DNA of 64,000 nucleotides from Anaerolineales bacterium (GCA_026129305.1 JAHCII010000002.1:100786-164785); one strand, 5' to 3'; shown: positions 22,468 to 31,180, numbered from the stretch's first letter. Notes: generated from the sequence alone by a model not told the origin. Numbers and translations are program-made.

Positions 22468-23220
22468 ATGGATAGCCATATCTCGATCAAAGATTTGAAT
22501 GTGTATTACGGGGCCAATCAGGCACTTAAATCTGTGGACCTGGAAATTCCGCGCAACCAGATCACGGCCATCATCGGGCCCTCCGGTTGCGGTAAGTCGA
22601 CCCTGCTGAAGACGCTCAACCGCTTCCATGACCTGGTGGATAACACGCGGGTGGAAGGCGAAGTTAAATTCGACGATATTGACATTTACGCTCCGGATGT
22701 GGACGTGACCGAGGTGCGCACCAAGATCGGCCTGATCGCCCAGCGCCCTTACCTGCTCCCAATGTCTATCTTCGACAATGTAGCCTTCGGCTTGCGCATT
22801 CACGATATGACCAACCGCCGCGAGGTCAAAGGCCATGTGGAGAAATACTTGAAGCTGGCCGGCTTGTGGGATGAGGTCAAGGACCGCCTGACCCAGCCAG
22901 CCACCAGCCTCTCGATCGGCCAGCAGCAGCGCCTGTGCCTGGCGCGCGGCCTGGCGGTGGAGCCTGAGGTCTTGCTGGGCGATGAACCCACCTCGGCGCT
23001 GGACCCCATTTCCGCCAAGAACATTGAAGGCAGCCTGAAAGAGCTGAAGAGCCAATACACGATCGTGATCGTGACGCATGTGCTGCGCCAGGCCCGCCGC
23101 CTGGCAGACTATGTGGTCTTCATGTACCTGGGCGAGCTGGTGGAAGCTGGCCCGGCCAGCAAAGTGCTCAGCTCGCCCAAGGACCCCCGCACCAAAGCCT
23201 ATCTGAGCGGCGAAATGTAG
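22468..23220 (+). CDS. pstB: phosphate ABC transporter ATPase PstB
   Basis: 250 aa. Walker A GPSGCGKST near residue 39, Q-loop IAQRPYLLPM, signature LSIGQQQRLCLAR, Walker B VLLGDEPTSALDP, switch His in IVTHV. The signature reads LSIGQ where PstB normally has LSGGQ, a conservative but uncommon change at a residue that contacts the ATP phosphates. ATG 22468 is preceded by AGAGG; TTG 22465 is an alternative. The last 30 nt of the gene are duplicated downstream (23262-23310). Confidence 0.92.
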   Translation: MDSHISIKDLNVYYGANQALKSVDLEIPRNQITAIIGPSGCGKSTLLKTLNRFHDLVDNTRVEGEVKFDDIDIYAPDVDVTEVRTKIGLIAQRPYLLPMSIFDNVAFGLRIHDMTNRREVKGHVEKYLKLAGLWDEVKDRLTQPATSLSIGQQQRLCLARGLAVEPEVLLGDEPTSALDPISAKNIEGSLKELKSQYTIVIVTHVLRQARRLADYVVFMYLGELVEAGPASKVLSSPKDPRTKAYLSGEM

Positions 23221-23261
23221 TAAGTCCTGCGAGTTTCCGTCGCAAGACATTAGACTGTTGC

Positions 23262-23310
23262 GGACCGCACCAAAGCCTATCTGAGCGGCGAAATGTAAGT
23301 CCTGCGAGTT
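23262..23310 (+). repeat. duplicate of the pstB 3' end
   Basis: Repeats 23183-23235 (last codons of pstB, the stop region and about 15 nt beyond) with a 3-nt deletion at the stop and a 2-nt deletion near its start. The copies are offset by about 77 nt and separated by about 27 nt of other sequence. Confidence 0.8.
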
Positions 23311-23391
23311 GCCTTGGGGGAGTGCGGCAAGCTTCCTGGCAGTGACGAAATGCAAACACGGCAGGACTATAATGGGCCGTGGAGGTCTGTT

Positions 23392-24519
23392 ATGGCCCAA
23401 CTACACTCAGTGGAAAATCTAAACAAGCGACAGGCCAAGGCGCTGGCTTTGCTGGCCGAGCGCGGCCTGGACGCCTTGGCGGTGAACGCCACCCCCAGCC
23501 AGTTTTACCTGGCAGGCAGCCATTTTCATTTGATGGAGCGCCCCACGCTGCTGTTCCTGACCCCCGGACGCAAGCCGCTGTTTGTGCTGCCCGGCTTTGA
23601 AGTGGGCAAGACACACAACCTGGGCTATCCGCTGGATACAGTGCCCTTTGGTGAGGACCCGGCCCTGTGGCAGGCCAGCTTTGACCTGGCCGCCAGCCAA
23701 CTGGGCGCGCCCAAACGGATCGGGATAGAGAACCTGCATTTGCGCGTGATGGAACTGCGCTATCTGGAACGCGCCTTCCCGGACGCCAGCTTTGAAGACG
23801 CGGGCGACCTGATCGCCGAGCTGCGCATGACCAAGGATGAAAGCGAGCAAGCCGCCATGCAAGCGGCTGTGGTGATCGCCGAGGCGGCCTTGGAGGCCAC
23901 GCTGGCCAAGCTGCGCGTGGGCATGACCGAGATCCAGATCGCCGGCGAATTGATTCAGCAGCTGTACGCCTATGGCAGCGATCCCGAGCTGCCCTTCCAG
24001 CCGATCGTGGCCTCCGGCCCGAACAGCGCCAACCCACATGCCACGGTCAGCGAGCGAGCGCTGCAAGCCGGCGACTTGCTCTTGTTTGACTGGGGCGCCA
24101 GCAAGGATGGCTACTTCTCAGACCTGACGCGCACGGTCGCGGTGGGCGAGGTTGAGCCGGAGTTCAAGAAGATCTACGAGACAGTGCGCCTGGCCAATGC
24201 GGCCGCCCGCGAGGCGGCCCAACCCGGTGCGGCCTGCGGCGATGTGGACGCCGCCGCCCGCGAGGTGATCGAGGACAGCGGCTATGGCGCCCAATTCACG
24301 CATCGCACCGGCCATGGCCTGGGCATCGAGGCCCATGAGGAACCGTACATGCGGGCGGGCAACCCGATGGTGCTGGAACCCGGCATGACCTTTACCGTTG
24401 AACCGGGCATTTATCTGGACGGCCGCGGCGGGGTGCGCATTGAAGACAACGTGGTCATTACCGAGGATGGCCACAAATCCTTTTCCAGCTTCCCGCGTGA
24501 ACTGCGCGTGATTGGGTAG
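23392..24519 (+). CDS. M24-family Xaa-Pro aminopeptidase
   Basis: 375 aa. Creatinase-like N-terminal domain (residues 1-135) and a pita-bread metallopeptidase domain. Metal ligands are visible: DWGASKDGYFSDLTRT (two Asp), HRTGHGLGIEAHE (His), FTVEPGIY (Glu) and VRIEDNVV (Glu). It removes N-terminal residues before proline in the cytoplasm. I start at ATG 23392 with GGAGG upstream and TATAAT at 23368-23373; the longer in-frame ORF would begin before the promoter. It is followed 2 nt later by a PAP2 gene. Confidence 0.9.
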   Translation: MAQLHSVENLNKRQAKALALLAERGLDALAVNATPSQFYLAGSHFHLMERPTLLFLTPGRKPLFVLPGFEVGKTHNLGYPLDTVPFGEDPALWQASFDLAASQLGAPKRIGIENLHLRVMELRYLERAFPDASFEDAGDLIAELRMTKDESEQAAMQAAVVIAEAALEATLAKLRVGMTEIQIAGELIQQLYAYGSDPELPFQPIVASGPNSANPHATVSERALQAGDLLLFDWGASKDGYFSDLTRTVAVGEVEPEFKKIYETVRLANAAAREAAQPGAACGDVDAAAREVIEDSGYGAQFTHRTGHGLGIEAHEEPYMRAGNPMVLEPGMTFTVEPGIYLDGRGGVRIEDNVVITEDGHKSFSSFPRELRVIG

Positions 24520-24521
24520 CG

Positions 24522-25508
24522 ATGCTTGAATGGTTGATCGATAGCGGCGTCGCGTTCATCCTGGCGGTGCAGGGCTGGGCAGGGGGCTTGGCGGAATTTT
24601 GGCAGGGGCTTTCCTTTCTCGGCACTACCGAGTTCTATCTGGTCCTTCTTCCATTAATCTATTGGTGTTTCGATAAGGCTTTGGCTGTGCGGCTTACTTT
24701 TTTGCTGCTGACCGGCTCCGCGCTCAATGTGGTGCTTAAACTGGCCTGGCGTTTGCCGCGTCCCTTCTGGGTCTCTGCGGATATCCACGCCTCACATTTT
24801 GAACCCACCTTTGGCGCGCCCTCCGGCCATTCGCAGACACCGTTCAGCTTATGGGGCCTGGCCGCGGCGACCCTGCGCCGGCCCTGGTTCAGCTGGCTGG
24901 CCGCCGCGCTGGTGGCGCTGATCGGCTTCTCCCGCATCGCGCTGGGCCTGCACTTCCACTTTGATGTGCTCTCCGGCTGGCTGCTGGGCGGCCTGGCCTT
25001 GTGGGCCTTCCTGCGTTTTGAGAAACCTGTGACCACCTGGCTGCTGCGCCTGTCATTGACCCGCCAGGTCCTGGTTGCGTTGGCCACTTCGCTGCTGCTG
25101 ATCGCCCTCGGCGCCTTGGCGATCGCTTCGGCGGGCGACTTTGCCATGCCGGCCGACTGGGAACGCAATTCGCTGGCGGTGGTGGGCACTTCTTTGGACG
25201 GCGTTTTTAGCCTGAGCGAGCTGATCACCCCGGCCGCCACCCTGTTTGGCTTTGGCGCCGGGCTGGCCTGGTTGGAGAGCCGGGGTGGCTTCCGTATCCA
25301 TGGCAGCCTCGGGCAGAAAGCGCTGCGCTATCTGCTGGGGGCAGCGGTGCTGCTGGCGCTTTGGGCGGGTTTGGGCGCGGTCTTCCCGCGCCAGGCCGAC
25401 CTGCTCAGCTATGCGTTGCGCTACCTGCGTTATAGCTTGGTGGGCTTTTGGGCGGCTGGCCTGGCCCCGGAGGCCTTCGTGCGGCTTGGGCTGGCACAAA
25501 GGCAGTAA
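24522..25508 (+). CDS. PAP2-superfamily membrane protein
   Basis: 328 aa. The PAP2 core is in residues about 60-165: KLAWRLPRPFW, FGAPSGHSQTPFS with the catalytic His, FSRIALGLHFHFDVLSGW. Four or five additional hydrophobic helices follow, a C-terminal extension with no recognised signature. It probably dephosphorylates a lipid pyrophosphate or phosphate at the membrane; such proteins are often called undecaprenyl-diphosphatase-like. It sits 2 nt after the peptidase stop, so it is co-transcribed. Confidence 0.8.
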   Translation: MLEWLIDSGVAFILAVQGWAGGLAEFWQGLSFLGTTEFYLVLLPLIYWCFDKALAVRLTFLLLTGSALNVVLKLAWRLPRPFWVSADIHASHFEPTFGAPSGHSQTPFSLWGLAAATLRRPWFSWLAAALVALIGFSRIALGLHFHFDVLSGWLLGGLALWAFLRFEKPVTTWLLRLSLTRQVLVALATSLLLIALGALAIASAGDFAMPADWERNSLAVVGTSLDGVFSLSELITPAATLFGFGAGLAWLESRGGFRIHGSLGQKALRYLLGAAVLLALWAGLGAVFPRQADLLSYALRYLRYSLVGFWAAGLAPEAFVRLGLAQRQ

Positions 25509-25560
25509 TCAGGAACAGTAATCAGGGATCAGGGAACGCAATTTTGGCAGACCCTCCTCG

Positions 25561-25588
25561 TTGGGGCGCACGGCCGTGCGCCCTAGGG
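25561..25588. repeat. palindromic repeat, family B
   Basis: GGGGCGCACGGCCGTGCGCCC core with CTAGGG flank. Related copies at 27798 and 31112. Confidence 0.7.
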
Positions 25589-25597
25589 ATGTGAAAA

Positions 25598-25628
25598 CAA
25601 AAAAGCGGCCCACTGGCCGCTTTTTTTG
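25598..25628. terminator. bidirectional terminator
   Basis: AAAAAAGCGGCC-CACT-GGCCGCTTTTTT between the convergent PAP2 and EF-G-like genes. Confidence 0.9.
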
Positions 25629-25638
25629 TTTGTTGCTT

Positions 25639-27705
25639 TCAGTCTTCCTCTTCGCCCACGTCCTTGTGGGCGGCGATGATGCTGTCCGCCAAGTGGGCGG
25701 GCACTTGCTCGTATTGCGCCGGCTCCATGCTGAAGGCGCCGCGGCCGCCGCTGATCGAGCGCAGGTCGCTGGTGTAGCGCAGCATCTCGGCTAACGGCAC
25801 CAGGGCGTTCACCACGGCCCGGCCGCCGTCCTGCTCCATGCCCTGCACCTGGGCCCGGCGAGAGTTGAGGTCGCCGATCACATCGCCCATCTTGTCCTCC
25901 GGCACGCTGATGCGCACCTGCATCACTGGCTCTAGCAGCACAGGTTTGGCCTGGCGAAAGGCTTCTTTGAACGCCTGCCGTCCGGCGATCTCAAATGCCA
26001 CCGGCTTGGAGTCCACTGGGTGTTCTTTGCCATCAAAGACGACGGCTTTGACATTCTTGACCGGGTAGCCGGCCACGGCGCCGCTGGCGAGCACGCTGCG
26101 GATGCCTTTCTCGATGGCCGGGAAGTAATTGCTGGAGATGGCCCCGCCAAAAACCTCACTGGCGAACTCGAACTCATCGCTGGGCAGCGGCTCCAGACGC
26201 AGATGCACTTCAGCGAACTGGCCGGAACCACCGCTTTGCTTCTTATGGCGGTAAACGGCCTGGCCCTGGCCCTGGATCGTCTCGAGGTACGGCACTTTGG
26301 GCTCATGCACTTCAATGCCCACCTGGAACTTGTCCTGCGCCTTGCGGATGGCCACGTCGATATGCTGGTCGCCCATGCCTTGCAGGATGGTCTGCTTGGT
26401 GGCCGGCTCGTTGTGCCAGGAGAGGGTCATGTCCTCTTCGGCCAGGCGGGTCAGGGTGGGGCCCATCTTGGCCGAGTCGGCCTGGGTCTTAGGTGAGACC
26501 GCCACCTGGTAGAGCGCCTTGGGGAATTCCGGCATGGCCAATTCCAGCGGCTGGCTCTTGTCGCACAGCGTGTCGCCCGTGGCCGTTTCCCCCAGCTTGG
26601 CGACCACGAAGATGTCACCGGCGTGGATGTGTTTGACCGGCAACTGTTCTTTGCCGCGCAGCACGGCCAGCGAAGTCAGACGTTCTTCCTGTTCGCGTTT
26701 GGGGTTCCAGGCGCGGCTTTCGCTGCTGAGTTGGCCGGAGTACAGGCGGCCGTAAGTGATCTTGCCCACGTAAGGGTCGGCAGTGGTCTTCCAGATATAG
26801 GCGGCCAGCGGGCCGCCGTCTTTGGCGGTCAGGGTTTCTTCGCCGGCCGGGCCTGCGGCCTTGGCCGGGTGGGCCTGAGCTGGCGAAGGGATCAGCGTGA
26901 TGAAGGCTTGCAGCAGCTGCGAGATGCCGACCTGGTCGCTGGCGTCTGCGGCGAAGACCGGCACGAACAGGCCGCGGCGCACCACGCCCTGCAGGCCGAG
27001 CATGATCTCCTCAGCGCTCAGTTCACCGCTCTCCAGATACTTCTCCAGCAGCTCGTCCGAGCCTTCGGCGGCCGCTTCAACCAATTGCTGGCGGGCGGTC
27101 TGGGCGGCCTCGACCAGTTCGGCGGGGATCTCCACCGCCGGGCCGCCGCCGATGGGATAGGCCTTCATGATCAGCAAGTCCACCAGGCCCTGGAAGTTGG
27201 GTCCCTGGCCCCAGGGGAGCTGCACCGGGATCAGGCGTTTGTCGGTGAGCTGGGCTACGGAGTTCTTGGCTTTCTCGAAGTCGGCCGATTCGCGATGCAT
27301 GCGGTTGACCAGCACGAAGCGCGGCAGGTCGAACCGGTCACAGGTCTGCCAGGCCAGCTCGGTGCCGACCTGCACGCCAGCCACCGAATCGACCACCACC
27401 AGGGCGGCATCGCTGACGCTGAGGGCCGAGATCATCTCGCCGACGAAGTCCGGCGCGCCGGGCGTGTCCAGCAGGTTGAGCTTGTGCTGCTGGTATTCGA
27501 TAGGCAGCAGCGCCGTACTCAGCGAGAGGCCGCGGCGCTGTTCTTCTTCTTCGAAGTCGGCCACGGTATTGGCGTCTTCCACCTGGCCCATACGGTTGAT
27601 GGCCTTGGTAAAAAACAAAAAGGCCTCACTCAGCATTGTCTTTCCGGCGCCGCTGTGTGAGACCATCGCAATATTACGAAGATATTCAGTTGTGTACTCT
27701 TGCAT
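25639..27705 (-). CDS. elongation factor G paralogue (EF-G-like GTPase)
   Basis: 688 aa with five EF-G domains. G1 is SHSGAGKT (residues about 16-23), G2 region RRGLSLSTALLPIEY, G3 DTPGAPDF. G4 is NRMH instead of NKxD, so the guanine-specifying Asp is replaced by His. Domain IV/V landmarks: YRHKKQSGGSGQFAEV, PVMQVRISVPEDKMGDVIGDLNSRRAQVQGME. This matches the second EF-G class (FusA2-like), whose translocase role is uncertain. I start at ATG 27705 behind GAGGG; the frame continues upstream across its own -35 and -10. Confidence 0.85.
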   Translation of the reverse strand: MQEYTTEYLRNIAMVSHSGAGKTMLSEAFLFFTKAINRMGQVEDANTVADFEEEEQRRGLSLSTALLPIEYQQHKLNLLDTPGAPDFVGEMISALSVSDAALVVVDSVAGVQVGTELAWQTCDRFDLPRFVLVNRMHRESADFEKAKNSVAQLTDKRLIPVQLPWGQGPNFQGLVDLLIMKAYPIGGGPAVEIPAELVEAAQTARQQLVEAAAEGSDELLEKYLESGELSAEEIMLGLQGVVRRGLFVPVFAADASDQVGISQLLQAFITLIPSPAQAHPAKAAGPAGEETLTAKDGGPLAAYIWKTTADPYVGKITYGRLYSGQLSSESRAWNPKREQEERLTSLAVLRGKEQLPVKHIHAGDIFVVAKLGETATGDTLCDKSQPLELAMPEFPKALYQVAVSPKTQADSAKMGPTLTRLAEEDMTLSWHNEPATKQTILQGMGDQHIDVAIRKAQDKFQVGIEVHEPKVPYLETIQGQGQAVYRHKKQSGGSGQFAEVHLRLEPLPSDEFEFASEVFGGAISSNYFPAIEKGIRSVLASGAVAGYPVKNVKAVVFDGKEHPVDSKPVAFEIAGRQAFKEAFRQAKPVLLEPVMQVRISVPEDKMGDVIGDLNSRRAQVQGMEQDGGRAVVNALVPLAEMLRYTSDLRSISGGRGAFSMEPAQYEQVPAHLADSIIAAHKDVGEEED

Positions 27706-27739
27706 GAGGAGCCCTCGCTGAAAGAGAAGTGTGTTGGGG

Positions 27740-27768
27740 ATTGTAAGAGGAATGGGAGGTTCTGTCAA
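27740..27768 (-). promoter_or_regulatory. promoter of the EF-G-like gene
   Basis: TTGACA (27768-27763), 17-nt spacer, TACAAT (27745-27740). Confidence 0.75.
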
Positions 27769-27797
27769 AGGGCGGCTTTATCCACCGCAAACACAAG

Positions 27798-27825
27798 TGG
27801 GGCGCAGCATGCTGCGCCCCAACGG
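27798..27825. repeat. palindromic repeat, family B
   Basis: TGGGGCGCAGCATGCTGCGCCCCA perfect palindrome followed by ACGG. Confidence 0.8.
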
Positions 27826-27847
27826 CGAAGCCATGGATAACTGGGAG

Positions 27848-27969
27848 TACAATCTCTCGATGCACTTCCTCTTCTTGTTCATGGATGGCTTGCGTCGGCA
27901 AAAAGCGCAGACGCGTTGGAGTTCCTACTCGGCTGACGCCGAGCACAGAACTCCACAGGATTGCCTCGG
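27848..27969 (+). other. leaderless promoter, decoy start and palindromic insert ahead of the phosphomutase-fold gene
   Basis: TACAAT at 27848-27853 is 6 nt before ATG 27860, which opens a frame starting MHFLFLFMDG that soon becomes meaningless and stops within 40 codons. ATG 27970 opens the real gene, starting MKFLFLFMDG. About 30 nt are thus duplicated at a 110-nt offset. Between them lies an imperfect palindrome, GGAGTTC-N3-CTCGGC-N4-GCCGAG-N4-GAACTCC, near 27918-27956. Confidence 0.7.
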
Positions 27970-28890
27970 ATGAAATTCCTCTTCCTTTTCATGGACGGCA
28001 TAGGGCTGGCCCCGGCCGACGCGGAGCGCAATCCTTTCGCCGCGGCGAAGATGCCCATCCTCAGCAGCTTGCTGGGCGACGCGGCGCTTACCGCTGAGAA
28101 TGCTCCGCGGGAGAGCGAACGGGCCACGCTATTGGCCCTGGACGCCAACCTGGGCGTGGAAGGCTTGCCGCAGTCGGCCACCGGGCAGGCGGCGCTGGTG
28201 ACCGGCAAAAACGTCTCGCAGTTGATCGGCGAGCACTACGGCCCCAAGCCGACACGGGAGATCGCCGCAATTATCAAGGAAGACAATTTGTTCATACAGA
28301 TGCAGCAGCGCGGCTATCGCAGCACTCTGCTGAATGCTTACCCTGAGCGCTATTTCGCCGGCATTGAAAGCGGCAAGCGTTTGCTGTCCGCCATCCCGCT
28401 GGCGGTGACCAGCGCCGGCATCCCGTTGATGACGGTCGAGGACTATTATGCGGGGCGAGCCTTCTCGGTGGATTTCACCGGGCAGGGCTGGCGTGAGCAG
28501 TTGGGCTATCATGATGCGCCGCTGCTGGGGCCGCACGCCGCCGGGGCCAAGCTGGCCGAAGTCACGCGGGAGTACGACCTGGCCTTCTTCGAATTCTGGC
28601 CCAGCGACTACGCCGGTCACCATCAGGACCATGCCGGGGCGATTGCTCTGTTGGAGAACTTTGACGCGGTGCTCGGCGGGCTGCTGGAGACCTGGAACGA
28701 CGAAGAAGGCCTGATCCTGGTCACTTCCGACCACGGCAATATGGAAGACCTCTCCGTGCGCCAGCACACCAGCAACCCGGTGCCCGGACTGGTCATCGGC
28801 GCGGCAACGCTGCGCCAGAAGTTCTGCACGGGGTTGAACGACATTAGCCAGATCGCACCGGCGATTTTGCAGTTCTATCCGCCTGGATAG
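27970..28890 (+). CDS. phosphoglycerate mutase/phosphopentomutase-fold metalloenzyme
   Basis: 306 aa of the alkaline-phosphatase superfamily. MDGIG at the start supplies a metal Asp, SATGQAALVTGKN holds the Thr/Ser nucleophile region, AGHHQDH gives metal His/Asp and LVTSDHGNMED the second metal cluster. These match the metalloenzyme (iPGM, phosphopentomutase) family, but the protein is much shorter than iPGM (about 510 aa) and lacks its phosphotransferase insert, so the substrate is uncertain. Its original leaderless start appears to have been displaced by a 110-nt insertion/duplication. It is followed after 2 nt by the methylase-like gene. Confidence 0.75.
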   Translation: MKFLFLFMDGIGLAPADAERNPFAAAKMPILSSLLGDAALTAENAPRESERATLLALDANLGVEGLPQSATGQAALVTGKNVSQLIGEHYGPKPTREIAAIIKEDNLFIQMQQRGYRSTLLNAYPERYFAGIESGKRLLSAIPLAVTSAGIPLMTVEDYYAGRAFSVDFTGQGWREQLGYHDAPLLGPHAAGAKLAEVTREYDLAFFEFWPSDYAGHHQDHAGAIALLENFDAVLGGLLETWNDEEGLILVTSDHGNMEDLSVRQHTSNPVPGLVIGAATLRQKFCTGLNDISQIAPAILQFYPPG

Positions 28891-28892
28891 CC

Positions 28893-31100
28893 ATGCCGGC
28901 CGCCCACGTTTTCCTCCCCGGACGCGACGCTGCCCCCACTCCCCTGGAACGATATCTGCCGCCCCTGCCTGCCGGGGTGGTCTCCGCCTGGCTGAACGCC
29001 CGGCTGCAGCCCGGCGACTGGGTGCTGGACCCGTTTGGGGCCGCGCCGCTGGTGGCTCTGGAGGCGGCGCGAGCCGGCTACCGCGTGGCGGTGGCCGCCG
29101 GTAACCCGGTGGCCCAATTCCTGCTGGAGTTCCGGGCGCGGGCCGTCAGCGCCGATGAGCTGCGCGGCGCCCTGGCGGAACTGGCCGCCGCCCGCCGCGG
29201 CGACGAACGGCTGGAAACTGCGCTACTGGAGCTGTACAGTACCAGCTGCCCCGCTTGCGGTGCCCAGCAGCCGGCCGAGGCTTTTATCTGGGCGCGCGAG
29301 GCAGAGGCGCCGCACGCCAAGCTGCTGGATTGCAAGGCCTGCGGCGCGGCCGGCGAGTACGAGACCGACGCGACGGACCAGCAGCGCGCCCGGGGGTACC
29401 AGCGCTCGGGACCGCATTTGGCGCGGGCTTTGCAGCGTATTGCCCCGCCCGGCGACCCGGACCGCCAGCATGCTGAGGACGCCTTGCAAGGCTATTTGCC
29501 GCGGGCGGTGTATGCCCTGGTGATGGTGATTAACCGCGTGGAGGGTATGCAGCTCAGCGCGCAGGAGCACGACCTGGTGACCGCCTTGCTGCTCTCCGCC
29601 TGCGACCGCGCCACCAGCTTGTGGGCGCACCCCGGCGGCCGGCTGAGGCCCCGACAACTGAGCGCCCCGGCGCAGTTCCGTGAGTACAACCTGTGGCATG
29701 AGATGGAGCGCTCGATCGCGCTGTGGGCTGAGGATGGGCCGGCCGTGCCGGTCATGCGCTGGCCTGAACCCCCGCCCGCCGGCGGCATCTCGTTGTTCGA
29801 AGGCCCATTGCGCGAAATGCAGGGCCTAAAGAAGGCGCCGATCAAAGCCGCCCTGGCCGCCTTGCCCCGGCCCAACCAGGCTTTTTGGACGCTGTGCGCC
29901 CTATGGGCTGGTTGGCTGTGGGGCGCCGAGGCGATCGGCCCGTTTGCCGCCGTGCTGCGCCGCAAACGATACGACTGGGCCTGGCACACCGAAGCGCTGC
30001 ACGCCGCGATGTCGGTGCTGGAAGGCAGCTTGGCGGCGGACACGCCATTTTTTGGCATGGTGTGTGAGGTGGAGGAAGGCTTCAATGCCGCGGCGATGGC
30101 GGCCGCCAACCTGGCCGGTTTCCGGCTGGAAGGCATGGCCATGCGCCGCGACCAGGGCCAACTGCAACTGGACTGGCGCAAAGGCGCCGCGCCCGCCAGG
30201 GCCGCCGATACCGGGCCGCAGGCCGTGGCGCGGGCCGGCCGGGCGCTGCTGGCGGCGCGCGGGGAGCCCAGCCATTTCCTGCATTTGCAAGCCGCCGGCC
30301 TGGGCGAACTGAGCCGCCGCCTGCACCTGGGCGGGGCAGCTAAGGTCCCTGGCGAATTGTTCGCGGAGGCGCGCCAGATGATCGAAGCTGGCCTGCAAGA
30401 CCAAGCCTTTGCCCGCCTGGGCGGCACTCCCCAATCGCAGGAGACCGGCGCCTGGTGGCTGCACGACCCGGGTCAAACCCGTTCGCCGCTGGCGGACCGG
30501 GTGGAGATCGCCGTGGTGCGCCATTTGCTGCGCCGGCCCGGGGCGGATCTGGAGACGATCGACCGCACGCTCTGCGGGGTGTTCCCTGGGCTGTTGACGC
30601 CGCCGGTGACGCTGGTGGAAGCTGCACTGCATTCGTATGGCGAGCAGCAGGATGGGTTGTGGCGGATCTCTGCGGCGGACAGCCCGGCCGCACGGCGCGA
30701 CGATTTGCAGGAGATGCGCCAGTTACTGGCCCGCTTGGGCGGCCGCTTAGGCTACAGTGTGCAAGGCGAGACCCCGCTGGAATGGCGTGATGCGGCCGGT
30801 GAACTGGTGCTGGCCTTTTACCCGATCGCGTCCGCTGTGCTGGGGGAACTGCTGCTGGCGGCCGGCACACCGCCAGCGCACAGCGCGGTGGTGCTGCCTG
30901 GCCGCCGCAGCCGCCTGGCGCTGGAGAAGCTGGGGCGCGACCCGCGCCTGACCGCGTCACAGGAAGCTGGCTGGCGCTTCCTCAAGTTCCGGCATGTGCG
31001 CCGGCTGGCGGGTACGCAGAAGCTGGATGCCCAGACTTTTGGCGATCTGATCGATCTGGATCCCCTGACTTTGGAAGAGGCGCAGACTCCATTGTTATAG
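28893..31100 (+). CDS. degenerate DNA-methylase-like protein with zinc ribbon
   Basis: 735 aa. Residues about 25-75 resemble the SAM-binding start of adenine-specific DNA methylases (PGDWVLDPFGAAPLVALEAARAGYRV.. GNP), but DPFGAAP replaces the usual DPFaGSGT. A CPAC...CKAC zinc ribbon follows near 120-150, as in DUF1156-type methylases. I see no catalytic (D/N)PPY motif anywhere. The remainder is helical and unrecognised. It may be a catalytically dead or repurposed methyltransferase. There is no restriction gene nearby, and it sits 2 nt after the phosphomutase-fold gene. Confidence 0.5.
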   Translation: MPAAHVFLPGRDAAPTPLERYLPPLPAGVVSAWLNARLQPGDWVLDPFGAAPLVALEAARAGYRVAVAAGNPVAQFLLEFRARAVSADELRGALAELAAARRGDERLETALLELYSTSCPACGAQQPAEAFIWAREAEAPHAKLLDCKACGAAGEYETDATDQQRARGYQRSGPHLARALQRIAPPGDPDRQHAEDALQGYLPRAVYALVMVINRVEGMQLSAQEHDLVTALLLSACDRATSLWAHPGGRLRPRQLSAPAQFREYNLWHEMERSIALWAEDGPAVPVMRWPEPPPAGGISLFEGPLREMQGLKKAPIKAALAALPRPNQAFWTLCALWAGWLWGAEAIGPFAAVLRRKRYDWAWHTEALHAAMSVLEGSLAADTPFFGMVCEVEEGFNAAAMAAANLAGFRLEGMAMRRDQGQLQLDWRKGAAPARAADTGPQAVARAGRALLAARGEPSHFLHLQAAGLGELSRRLHLGGAAKVPGELFAEARQMIEAGLQDQAFARLGGTPQSQETGAWWLHDPGQTRSPLADRVEIAVVRHLLRRPGADLETIDRTLCGVFPGLLTPPVTLVEAALHSYGEQQDGLWRISAADSPAARRDDLQEMRQLLARLGGRLGYSVQGETPLEWRDAAGELVLAFYPIASAVLGELLLAAGTPPAHSAVVLPGRRSRLALEKLGRDPRLTASQEAGWRFLKFRHVRRLAGTQKLDAQTFGDLIDLDPLTLEEAQTPLL

Positions 31101-31111
31101 TGATTGCTGGT

Positions 31112-31139
31112 GTAAGGCCCAGCGTGCTGCGCCCTAGGG
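31112..31139. repeat. degenerate palindromic repeat, family B
   Basis: GGCCCAGCGTGCTGCGCCCTAGGG, a decayed relative of 25561 and 27798. Confidence 0.5.
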
Positions 31140-31147
31140 TATTGGAG

Positions 31148-31172
31148 ATCCTTCGCTGCGCTCAGGATGATG
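31148..31172 (-). repeat. interspersed repeat, family D (short)
   Basis: Minus strand ATCATCCTGAGCGCAGCGAAGGATC, the conserved TGAGC..GCGAAG core. Confidence 0.6.
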
Positions 31173-31180
31173 CGATATGG

